This document shows, in pieces, positions 21,483 through 29,713 of a stretch of DNA of 44,958 nt (positions are counted from its first letter, which is position 1; every line of letters begins with the position of its first letter). The notes under the pieces were generated by a model that saw nothing but the letters and a program-made list of their open reading frames with translations, made no database searches and was not told where the DNA came from. Source of the stretch: a bacterium (GTDB lineage Bacteria; Patescibacteriota; Minisyncoccia; UBA6257; JAGOQP01); assembly GCA_021780155.1 (NCBI GenBank), contig JAJXZH010000033.1, positions 1 through 44,958 on the forward strand, read 5' to 3'. The translations under genes and the position numbers were made by a program.

Positions 21483-21566
21483 CAACACGGGGGCTCATCG
21501 TTCAATTCTCGGAGCCATAAAAATATACCGCCAAATGCGGTATATTTTTTTGTCGGGCTGCCGGGA
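21483..21566. repeat. 84-bp exact direct repeat, copy 2 (ends inside tRNA-Pro)
   Basis: Identical to 21121-21204; its last 14 nt are the 3' end of the minus-strand tRNA-Pro. Confidence 0.95.
21516..21549. terminator. Bidirectional terminator-like hairpin directly 3' of tRNA-Pro
   Basis: AAAAATATACCGC-CAAAT-GCGGTATATTTTT; second copy at 21154-21187. Confidence 0.7.
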
Positions 21567-21623
21567 ATTGAACCCGGGTCGCATCCACCCCAAGGATGTA
21601 TACTACCGTTATACTACAGCCCG
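21553..21623 (-). tRNA. tRNA-Pro, anticodon GGG
   Basis: Hand fold: acceptor CGGGCTG/CAGCCCG with C1-G72 and A73, anticodon arm CATCC-TTGGGGT-GGATG, T-arm CCGGG-TTCAATT-CCCGG; CCA not encoded. Confidence 0.93.
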
Positions 21624-21705
21624 ATGCTTATTAAAGGTATACCGATTATCAAAAAAATTCAATAAAAAAATCGCCCCGACTCTGGAGCAATTTTTATTAA
21701 AAAAT

Positions 21706-21894
21706 TTATTTTTCAGATTTACCCATTTTTTTTATACAAGTCGTGCATGCCAAAACTCTCTTGCCGTCTGTCAGCCGAGTTTTTTGCAAATTGGGATATT
21801 TTCTAAGCCAATTTACCGGATTATAATTTCCGCGAAGCTTTTTTCTGGTTCCCCCCATTTGAGAACCTTTTCCACAAATTTCACAAGTTTTCAT
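21706..21894 (-). CDS. rpmB: 50S ribosomal protein L28
   Basis: MKTCEICGKGSQMGGTRKKLRGNYNPVNWLRKYPNLQKTRL...; zinc-binding-type L28. Confidence 0.85.
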   Translation of the reverse strand: MKTCEICGKGSQMGGTRKKLRGNYNPVNWLRKYPNLQKTRLTDGKRVLACTTCIKKMGKSEK

Positions 21895-21927
21895 TTTATA
21901 AAGTTTATTTGTTTTTAATATTTTAAT

Positions 21928-22015
21928 GAGCCCGCCGCAAGATTCATCCCGGCAAAATACCAGGTGGGTGGACTCAATCTTGACGCAAGCGCCATGATAC
22001 TATCGCCCTCCCATA
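21928..22015 (-). ncRNA. Candidate structured leader upstream of rpmB
   Basis: GC-richer island with nested pairing CAAGATT...AATCTTG and CCTGG...CCGGG; alternatively a tiny reading frame MALASRLSPPTWYFAGMNLAAGSLKY. Confidence 0.35.
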
Positions 22016-22095
22016 AAAAAATGTTTGACCGAGAATCTTTTGGCAAGGCTCGATTAAACAATAGCAAAATAAATCAAAAAATCAAGCCGTTTGCG

Positions 22096-22566
22096 TTATC
22101 TTTCGTCCTCAACATAGATCTGATTAAAATCCACTTTTTTATAATCAAAAATCTCGTCTTGATTAAAAAATCTCCAAACTTCTTTTTCGGCGTTTTCAAC
22201 ACTATCCGAGGTATGAATTATATTTGCCTGTCTGGACATAGAAAAATCTCCCCTGATAGTCCCGGGAGGAGCTTGCCTGCTTTGGGTCGGACCGCACATT
22301 CCCCTTACTACACTTACCGCTTCCAGTCCCTCCAGCGCCATTGCTACGACGGGAAATTCTTTCATAAAAGATTTAAGCCCGGCAAAAAACGGCTTATCTT
22401 TGTGATGAGCATAGTGTTCATCAAGTAAAACATCACTCAACTGCATCATTTTAAGTCCGATTATTTTTAGTCCCTTTTGTTCAAACCGTTCAATTATTTT
22501 ACCAAGCAAATTTCTTTGCAAAGCATCCGGCTTTAAAAGCACGAGAGTTTTTTCTTTTGTCCCCAT
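22096..22566 (-). CDS. ndk: Nucleoside diphosphate kinase
   Basis: KTLVLLKPDALQRNLLGKIIERFEQKGLKIIGLKM; HTSDSVENAEKEVWRFF; catalytic His in NIIHTSDS. Confidence 0.92.
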   Translation of the reverse strand: MGTKEKTLVLLKPDALQRNLLGKIIERFEQKGLKIIGLKMMQLSDVLLDEHYAHHKDKPFFAGLKSFMKEFPVVAMALEGLEAVSVVRGMCGPTQSRQAPPGTIRGDFSMSRQANIIHTSDSVENAEKEVWRFFNQDEIFDYKKVDFNQIYVEDER

Positions 22567-22589
22567 ATTTTTATTTATTGTTAAATTTT

Positions 22590-23993
22590 TTATTTTTTAT
22601 TTTTTTTAATTTCCAAATGAAGTTCATCCAGTTGTTTTTTTTCTAATTCACTTGGAGCGTTCATCATAAGATCTCGCGCATCGCCAGTTTTAGGAAATGC
22701 TATTACCTCTCTAATGTTTGGCTCGTTAGAAAGAAGCGTCACTAACCTATCCAACCCCCAAGCAATGCCCCCGTGAGGAGGAGCTCCGTAAGAAAACGCC
22801 TCAAGCATGTGCCCAAAATTATTCAAAATTCTCTCTTCGTTAAACCCCATAATTTCAAAAACTTTTTTCAAAGCTTCCGATTTGTGATTTCTAACACTGC
22901 CACCTCCTATTTCAAATCCGTTCAGCGCAATATCATATTGAGAAGTGAGAATTCCTTCTATATTTTTTTTCTCCATCAAATCATTTATAAATTCTTCTTT
23001 GGGAGCCGAAAAAGGATTGTGAGTGAATGTAAATCCACCATCATCGGTCTTTTCAAAAAACGGAAAATCAATAACCCAGCAAAATGCCAGTAAATTCGGG
23101 TCATTTTTATCTTCTCTTAGGTCGGGTCTGTCGGTTTTATATTTTTCCATCGCCTCTTTGTATGTCAGGCGCGGAAAAGGAATTTGTTGTATTTTTTTGC
23201 TTGGAGCGCAGACATGAACCAAATCAATTAATAATTTTTCATTTAACGCCATAACGTCCTCTCTTTTGACAAAACTCATCTCCAAATCAAGTTGAGTAAA
23301 CTCCGGCTGTCGGTCACCTCTGGTATCTTCATCTCTAAAACATCGAGCAATCTGAAAATATTTTTCGACTCCACCAACCATCAAAAGTTGCTTGTATTGT
23401 TGAGGAGATTGAGGTAAAGCAAAAAATTTACCGGGATAAAGCCGGGAAGGAACGACGTAATCCCTGGCCCCTTCGGGAGTGGACTTTGTCAATATTGGAG
23501 TTTCTATTTCCAAAAAGTTTTCTTTATCCAAAAAATCCCTTATAAATTTAACAACCTTGTGCCTCAAAGAAAGATTGGCGCTTAATCTCGGTCGCCTGAT
23601 ATCAAGATAGCGATATTTCATTCTTATTTCTTCGCCAATGTTTCTACCATCGGAATTTATTTCAAACGGAGGAGTCAGTGATTCATTCAAAACTTCAAGA
23701 TTTTTAACTTCAATTTCAAATTTTCCGGTATCTATATTTTTATTGATTAAATTTTCCGGACGTTCTTTGACAATTCCGGATATTTTTATTACCCATTCAT
23801 TTCTGATTTTTTGAGCTTGTTCATAAAGTTCCTTTCCGCTCCATGGTCCAAAAACCGCTTGACAAATACCGCTCCTATCGCGAAGGTCTATAAAAACTAT
23901 TTTCCCGTGGTCTCTACGATTATCAACCCATCCATATAAATCCACCGATTCACCGGTTTTGGAGATTATTTCTTTAATCCAAACTCTTTCCAT
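22590..23993 (-). CDS. aspS: Aspartate--tRNA(Asp/Asn) ligase, short form apparently lacking the GAD domain
   Basis: N-terminal OB fold VDLYGWVDNRRDHGKIVFIDLRDRSG; class II motifs FRDEDTRGDRQPEFTQLDLEMSF and GGIAWGLDRLV; 467 aa. Confidence 0.92.
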   Translation of the reverse strand: MERVWIKEIISKTGESVDLYGWVDNRRDHGKIVFIDLRDRSGICQAVFGPWSGKELYEQAQKIRNEWVIKISGIVKERPENLINKNIDTGKFEIEVKNLEVLNESLTPPFEINSDGRNIGEEIRMKYRYLDIRRPRLSANLSLRHKVVKFIRDFLDKENFLEIETPILTKSTPEGARDYVVPSRLYPGKFFALPQSPQQYKQLLMVGGVEKYFQIARCFRDEDTRGDRQPEFTQLDLEMSFVKREDVMALNEKLLIDLVHVCAPSKKIQQIPFPRLTYKEAMEKYKTDRPDLREDKNDPNLLAFCWVIDFPFFEKTDDGGFTFTHNPFSAPKEEFINDLMEKKNIEGILTSQYDIALNGFEIGGGSVRNHKSEALKKVFEIMGFNEERILNNFGHMLEAFSYGAPPHGGIAWGLDRLVTLLSNEPNIREVIAFPKTGDARDLMMNAPSELEKKQLDELHLEIKKNKK

Positions 23994-24072
23994 ATAGAAT
24001 TAGGATATAAAAAAAAACAAAAAAACGCAACCAAGAAGAGTTTTGTCTTGCCGAAAGACGGTCAATAAAAAA

Positions 24073-24918
24073 TCATTTCAATCCGGAAACTTTGATTAAA
24101 TTATTTTGACGAAAAATTTTTATAATTCCGTTAATATCGGTTCTAAATATCTGCGCGCCTAAAGCGGAAATTCTACTTAAAGCATCTTTAGTGGGATGGC
24201 CATAAGAATTTTTTCCTACCTCAACCACGGCAATTTTAGGATTGACGGCACCGATAAAATCGGCCAAAGAGGAATATTTGGACCCATGATGAGGCACTTT
24301 TAAAATATCCGCCGAAACTGATTTGTCCAATATTTTTTGTTCGGTTTTGGAAGATATGTCGGCCGTAAAAAGAGAGCTTAGATTTCTACCTTCAAATTTA
24401 ATAACCATAGAATCGTCATTTATCGGGACTTTTGAATTAGAATCAATTTTTTGAGGCCAGATGATTTTAAAATTGTCTTGTTTGTAATAGACTTTATCGC
24501 CGGCAGACAAAACCACATATGGTATCTTATTTTCCAAAAGAGACGCTCTTAAATTCTTCCATAATTCGGTTTCAATTCCGTTATAAATTACTAAACCGAT
24601 ATCAAAGTTTTTTATAATTTGAAACATTCCTCCGGCATGATCGAGTTGACCATGAGAAATAAAAACGACGTCAATTCTTTTTTTATAAAAAGGAAGCAAT
24701 TTTTCAAGATTGTCCAAAATTTTAAAATTACTTCCGGTATCAATCAAAAACGAAGCACCACCGGTTTTAATCAATTCGCTATCTCCTTGTCCGACATCCA
24801 AAAAATAAATCTCGGCATCGTCATTAAACGAACTCGACAATATTATCCCCCAAGAAAAAATATTGGCAATCATCAAAAATAAAACCGCTGAAATATATTT
24901 TTTATACGATATATTCAT
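24073..24918 (-). CDS. ComEC-type metallo-beta-lactamase-fold domain protein (separate ORF)
   Basis: FLDVGQGDSELIKTGGASFLIDTG, ISHGQLDHAGG, KVPHHGSKYSS; own N-terminal TM. Confidence 0.85.
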   Translation of the reverse strand: MNISYKKYISAVLFLMIANIFSWGIILSSSFNDDAEIYFLDVGQGDSELIKTGGASFLIDTGSNFKILDNLEKLLPFYKKRIDVVFISHGQLDHAGGMFQIIKNFDIGLVIYNGIETELWKNLRASLLENKIPYVVLSAGDKVYYKQDNFKIIWPQKIDSNSKVPINDDSMVIKFEGRNLSSLFTADISSKTEQKILDKSVSADILKVPHHGSKYSSLADFIGAVNPKIAVVEVGKNSYGHPTKDALSRISALGAQIFRTDINGIIKIFRQNNLIKVSGLK

Positions 24919-26356
24919 TTGTTTTTAGTTTGTCTTTAAATTTATAAATAATCCAAAAAATTATAAAATAATAAAATACGGATATTATTAACCCAAATTG
25001 AATTTGCGCCTGAGGAAAAGAACCGAAAAAATTTATCACCCAAGATTCGAATTTTAAAGGAATGAAAGCAAATATGGAGCCAAAACGCGCCAATGGCATC
25101 CAAATCATTCCCAAGAGTCCTACAAAAAAACCAAAAGACATCGTTATTGGGACAAGCGGCAGAATTAAAACGTTGGAAATAACTCCGGTGAAAGAAAATC
25201 CTCCAAAATAAAAAGCCAAAATCGGCAAAACAGCCGCTTGAGCAGACACTGTTTCAAAAAACGTTTTTTTAAAACCTTCCAAAAAAACATTTTTAAAAGA
25301 AAATGTCGGAGAAAAAATTGGCATCAAATAAGTTATTCCGGCAAGCGAAGCAAAAGAGAGAACAAACCCAATGTCAAATTTCAAAATCTCGGGATTAAAG
25401 ACGAGCATTAAAAACGCCGAAAAAGACATCGCTTGAATAAAATTATATATCCGAGAAAGTTGCTTAGAGACAATCATCAACGAACCCATAAAAGCGGCTC
25501 GGATAACCGAACTTTGCGCTCCAGTCATTAAAACAAACAAAATTATCGCTCCCAAAGAAATCCAAAAACCTATTTTTTTTGGAAGAAAAAAACTCAAAAC
25601 AAAAAAGAGCGAGGATATTAAAATTGTGATGTTATATCCCGACAAAGCAACTAAGTGGGTGGTTCCGCTATTTTTCATGGCATTTTTAAAATTATCCGAA
25701 AATCCCGCCCCCTCTTGACCCAAAAGCATTCCGCTAATCAACGCCGCTTCATCACGATTTAAATTTTTTTTGAAAATTTCCAAAAAATTATTTTTAAAAG
25801 AGTAGAGCGAACTTAAAAGATTAGTCGGAGATTTTTCTATTGAAACAAACGATGGATAATTTACCGTACCGATTATGCCGTCTTTTTTCAGATAATTGGT
25901 TTTATTATCAAGCGGATTAATTTCTCCTTTAAAAGACAACTTATTCCCATAATAAAAATTTTTCTGCAAATTGGTTCTTACTAAAATAAATTGACTATTA
26001 TTAGTCTTTACAATAAATTCTTGAGATTTCTCGGATGTTTTAGGATAGGAATCGACAATCCCGGAAATATTTATCTCTTTCCCAAAAATAATCCGGGTGT
26101 TTGAAAATTTGGCGTAGTCAAAAGCTCTTGAATAAAAAGCTCCCGCAAAGATAACTAATGTTAAAAAGCCGACGCTAAATAAAATACGACTTGACCTCAA
26201 AACCCCAAAAAATGAAAAAATCAAAAAAATAAAAATCTCTCCAAACAATATATAAATTAGGCCAATCTTAAAACCGGCGACAAAAACTCCGATTATAAAA
26301 AATAAAAAAAATAAAAAACTTTTTTGACCAATATTCATTTCAATTATAATCACCAC
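24902..26356 (-). CDS. comEC: ComEC/Rec2 N-terminal competence channel domain
   Basis: SGMLLGQEGAGFSDNFKNAMKNSGTTHLVALSGYNITIL, SVIRAAFMGSLMI; multi-TM. Confidence 0.87.
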   Translation of the reverse strand: MVIIIEMNIGQKSFLFFLFFIIGVFVAGFKIGLIYILFGEIFIFLIFSFFGVLRSSRILFSVGFLTLVIFAGAFYSRAFDYAKFSNTRIIFGKEINISGIVDSYPKTSEKSQEFIVKTNNSQFILVRTNLQKNFYYGNKLSFKGEINPLDNKTNYLKKDGIIGTVNYPSFVSIEKSPTNLLSSLYSFKNNFLEIFKKNLNRDEAALISGMLLGQEGAGFSDNFKNAMKNSGTTHLVALSGYNITILISSLFFVLSFFLPKKIGFWISLGAIILFVLMTGAQSSVIRAAFMGSLMIVSKQLSRIYNFIQAMSFSAFLMLVFNPEILKFDIGFVLSFASLAGITYLMPIFSPTFSFKNVFLEGFKKTFFETVSAQAAVLPILAFYFGGFSFTGVISNVLILPLVPITMSFGFFVGLLGMIWMPLARFGSIFAFIPLKFESWVINFFGSFPQAQIQFGLIISVFYYFIIFWIIYKFKDKLKTNEYIV

Positions 26357-26877
26357 TCAAACCCGACTTCCGCTTTTTTGCCCTTATTAAACGGATGCTT
26401 TATTTCTTTCATCTCGGTGGCAAGATCGGCTCTCTTAATAAATCCAGCCGGCGCTCCCCGACCGCTTAAAACTATTATCATTTTTTGCGATTCGTTCTTT
26501 ATAACTCTCAAAACATCAGCCTCTTTAATCAGACCCAACGATACCGCGACATTTATTTCGTCCAATGCCACAATATCCCATTTATTTGATTTTATGGCCG
26601 CTGATGCCAATTTAAGCGTATTTTGAGCCGCTTTTTTATGCACCGCGAAAGGCAATTTATCCCCCAATATTCCGACAAATCCTTTACCACCACGATGAAT
26701 TTCAAATTTCCCTTTTAAGGTTTTGTGTCTATCCAAAAATTTATGCTCACCGGAAATCCAGGGACCCTTTATAAATTGAAACATTATTGTCCTTTTTTTC
26801 TGTCCAACAGCGCGCAACATTTGACCGATTGTCGCGGTTGTTTTTCCTTTTCCGTTTCCGGTAAAAACTACAATCAT
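26350..26877 (-). CDS. cobO: Cob(I)alamin / corrinoid adenosyltransferase (CobO/BtuR family)
   Basis: VVFTGNGKGKTTATIGQMLRAVGQ P-loop, FQFIKGPW, WDIVALDEINVAVSLGLI, VVLSGRGAPAGFIKRADLATEM. Confidence 0.9.
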   Translation of the reverse strand: MIVVFTGNGKGKTTATIGQMLRAVGQKKRTIMFQFIKGPWISGEHKFLDRHKTLKGKFEIHRGGKGFVGILGDKLPFAVHKKAAQNTLKLASAAIKSNKWDIVALDEINVAVSLGLIKEADVLRVIKNESQKMIIVLSGRGAPAGFIKRADLATEMKEIKHPFNKGKKAEVGFEW

Positions 26878-26942
26878 TGGATTAATTATATAGATCGGAC
26901 ATTAATATATCAATTATACTTTACTTAATTTTATGGATACCG

Positions 26943-26972
26943 AAAAAAGAAAAAAACCTCGCAAAGCGAGGT
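26943..26972 (-). terminator. Intrinsic terminator after ORF 26992-27726
   Basis: ACCTCGC-AAA-GCGAGGT with T-rich tail on minus strand. Confidence 0.75.
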
Positions 26973-26991
26973 CAAAGAAAAAATAGAAAAA

Positions 26992-27726
26992 TCAGGAGAC
27001 TACTTCGCGAGAACACCAGTCATCATAATGATCACCGGAATAACAACTGCCTATATCTAACTCGTTGTTAATAACATCCCATCCAATACCGACGACACTG
27101 CCATCGTGAATGTTGTGAGAACTAGTAAGAGTGAGCGTATTAATATCCAAATGTCCATCCGTTTTCCAATGGAAAAAAAGCTCCAGCATCATCCGCTCTT
27201 CGACAGTCATAATATTGAGACCTTGTGCTTTACAGTCATTAGCTGATTTATTTTTGTGCTCTTCGTCGGCTTCTACTCTATCACGACACCGGACAATATA
27301 CGTTTTGTCAGCGGTCCGAGGCGAAGTAATATTGTCAAATTTTTCGCCAAACCACCACGACCTAAATCGTTCCTTCGTCTTGATGAGGATGCGATTGAAA
27401 GTCATCCCCTCAAGCATTACGACAAAACAGTCAAAATCGTCGCGAGCCGGAGGAAAAACAAGATTGGATAAATCGACAGCTTTTTCTCCCCAGACCTCCT
27501 TATAGAAGCGCTCCCAATCGCTCAATAACTCCTTATTACGAACATCACCCGCCAGATTGAGTATCGCACTCCGCAAAGCGTTAAAGAGTTGTCTCTTATG
27601 ACTCCCAAGCCACCGAAGCTGTTGCTCGTTCAGCGAGAAGAAAAGCTTGGTAATAAATGTCACCACATCACCAAGTAAATCTCCGACCTGACGAGCGAGT
27701 TCCTTGGCCGTCTTATGCGTTGGCAT
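26992..27726 (-). CDS. Hypothetical protein with aromatic/Gly/Asp-rich C-terminal tail
   Basis: Start set at MPTHKTAKELARQVGD after strong SD (GAAAGGGG); ends ...LTSSHNIHDGSVVGIGWDVINNELDIGSCYSGDHYDDWCSREVVS; own terminator. Confidence 0.75.
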   Translation of the reverse strand: MPTHKTAKELARQVGDLLGDVVTFITKLFFSLNEQQLRWLGSHKRQLFNALRSAILNLAGDVRNKELLSDWERFYKEVWGEKAVDLSNLVFPPARDDFDCFVVMLEGMTFNRILIKTKERFRSWWFGEKFDNITSPRTADKTYIVRCRDRVEADEEHKNKSANDCKAQGLNIMTVEERMMLELFFHWKTDGHLDINTLTLTSSHNIHDGSVVGIGWDVINNELDIGSCYSGDHYDDWCSREVVS

Positions 27727-27852
27727 AAGCTTGCCCCTTTCTTTTTTCACTTCTTATTTAGGTGCTATCTGGACGAAATAGCGCAATGCCATTCCATTCC
27801 AGTTTTATGCCATAGTTATAGAATTCAAAAATATCTCTGTCAAGTAAAATAT

Positions 27853-27873
27853 AAAAAAACGGCCCTAAGGCCG
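27853..27873 (-). terminator. Intrinsic terminator after ORF 27874-28281
   Basis: CGGCC-CTAA-GGCCG followed by seven T on minus strand. Confidence 0.8.
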
Positions 27874-28281
27874 CTATGATATAATTCTTGAATTTTCTTC
27901 GTCCCAAATATCCTCTGCCACATTCCACCAAAATTCTATCGGGTAAAGTTCTTTGTGAGCCAGAGCCATGATTTCCGTTATAACTTCTGCGCTGTTAAAA
28001 TATCCACCTCCGCCATCTCCAATAATTCTTATAAAAGATTCAAAATAAGAAGATCTGGTGCGTTCACCGCGAACTATATTTTTTTTATATATCTTTGTGA
28101 CTCTACGACAAAATGCATCCACTCGACGATAGAGTTCTTCCAAGCCAATCACTCCATTCCAATGCCTACTTTCTTTTACATCAAACACGAAAAGAAACGA
28201 ATCCTTTTTTTCGAGTATTTTCTTTGCACGCTTAGTTAAAGATAAATCGGAGCGCTCAATTTTCTTGGCTGGCCACCCCAT
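27874..28281 (-). CDS. Small hypothetical protein with possible palm/nucleotidyl-cyclase-like motifs
   Basis: Start set at MGWPAKKIERS; FLFVFDVKESR and FESFIRIIGDGGGGYFNSAEVITEIM; own terminator. Confidence 0.65.
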   Translation of the reverse strand: MGWPAKKIERSDLSLTKRAKKILEKKDSFLFVFDVKESRHWNGVIGLEELYRRVDAFCRRVTKIYKKNIVRGERTRSSYFESFIRIIGDGGGGYFNSAEVITEIMALAHKELYPIEFWWNVAEDIWDEENSRIIS

Positions 28282-28465
28282 AACCCATCCTAACGTTCTT
28301 AAACCATAATAACACACCAAAATAAAATTAAAATCTATATAAAAAATAATCGCTCAAACACCACAATATCCAATACTTAACACAAATTCAGATTATAAAC
28401 TTCTTGTGCGTTTCGTATTTTCTAAACCAAATCAAACATCCAAACAATATAAAAGTTAGAGGATT

Positions 28466-29587
28466 TTAAACTATAATTCCTCCCCCAAACATTTGCCCCT
28501 TGCAATTATAAAATACCGTCGATTGCCCCGATGCCGGAAATATCTGATGTGGAACATCAACGCGGATTAGTGCTGATAAAGAAACGGATTTATGCGGATT
28601 ATCCAGAGGAGTCAGAGTTGCCCTAAATAATGGCTGACGATATCTATTTCTGATAAAAACCTTAATTTCTTTTCCGCTTTCAAAATCTTTTTTTGTTTTA
28701 TCACTCAAAAAATTAATATCGGCTATTTGAAATTCTTTACATAACAATTTTTTATCACCCTCATAAGCGACAATCAGTTCGTTTCTTGCAAGGTCTTTTT
28801 TAATAACATAAAAAGATTCTCCGGAAAAATTTTTAAATCCATGTTTTTGACCGATTGTATAAAGCCAAACCCCATCATGCTCTCCCACTTTATTTCCGTT
28901 CGTATCAATTATATCTCCCTCTTTCATCTTTATTTTTTCCCTCAAAAAATCACCAAAATCAAACTTCCCCAAAAAACAAATTCCCTGTGAATCCTTTTTT
29001 TCGGCAACCGGAAGACCGGATTTTTTGGCAATTTTTCTAACTTCTGGTTTTGTTATTCTCCCCAATGGAAATATTAAATGTTCCAATTTTTCTTTAGGGA
29101 TATCCCACAAAAAATACGATTGATCCTTATTCTTGTCTTTGGCTTGATAAATTCCTTCTTTCCCTCCAAAAATTTTTATTTTTGATTTTTTATTTTTTAT
29201 TTTATTGACGGCATAGTGTCCCGAAGCGACAAAATCAAACCCAAGCTCCATCGCTTTGTTATATAAAAGCCCAAATTTAATCTCTCGATTACAAACAACG
29301 TCCGGATTGGGAGTGATTCCTTTTTTATATCCATTCAAAAGATAATCAACCACCTTTTTTTTATATTCCTCTTCAAAATTAAAAACATAAAACGGAATTT
29401 TAATTTTTTCGCAAACCAGCCGAGCATCTTCGGCATCTCTGTCCTGGCATCCATCAACGTTATATCCCCTGATAAATCCCCCGACTATATCAAATCCCTG
29501 CTTTTTTAAAAGCAGGGCGGCAACCGAAGAGTCCACCCCTCCTGACATCGCTACCAGTACTTTTTTATTATTTTTCTTTAGAAACAT
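28466..29587 (-). CDS. mnmA: tRNA-specific 2-thiouridylase
   Basis: KKVLVAMSGGVDSSVAALLLKKQG, CNREIKFG, GHYAV, KDQSYFLW, DSQGICFLG. Confidence 0.95.
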   Translation of the reverse strand: MFLKKNNKKVLVAMSGGVDSSVAALLLKKQGFDIVGGFIRGYNVDGCQDRDAEDARLVCEKIKIPFYVFNFEEEYKKKVVDYLLNGYKKGITPNPDVVCNREIKFGLLYNKAMELGFDFVASGHYAVNKIKNKKSKIKIFGGKEGIYQAKDKNKDQSYFLWDIPKEKLEHLIFPLGRITKPEVRKIAKKSGLPVAEKKDSQGICFLGKFDFGDFLREKIKMKEGDIIDTNGNKVGEHDGVWLYTIGQKHGFKNFSGESFYVIKKDLARNELIVAYEGDKKLLCKEFQIADINFLSDKTKKDFESGKEIKVFIRNRYRQPLFRATLTPLDNPHKSVSLSALIRVDVPHQIFPASGQSTVFYNCKGQMFGGGIIV

Positions 29588-29713
29588 TTTTTATAAGATT
29601 ATAAGTATTTCTACGACTTAGCAATCCCTAATATTAATTTTATTAAAAAGAAAAAGAGGCCAAGAGCTCAAGCACTGTAAGGCGCAAGAGCTCAAGACCC
29701 CAAGATTGCAGTA

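Noticed and set aside
21097-21566. CRISPR-like array
   Set aside because: Repeats are irregular, palindromic, only two full copies, no uniform spacers and no cas genes.
21173-21918. Plus-strand ORFs sharing MRYIFLSGCR
   Set aside because: Translations of the 84-bp repeat hairpin and antisense tRNA-Pro/rpmB; no coding support.
27131-27505. 124-aa plus-strand ORF antisense to 26992-27726
   Set aside because: Fully antisense to a better-supported ORF with SD and terminator; low-complexity Ser/Arg-rich translation.
29661-29695. Two copies of caagagctcaag near the end of the GC-rich ORF
   Set aside because: Short palindrome-containing repeat; too little to support a mobile-element boundary by itself.
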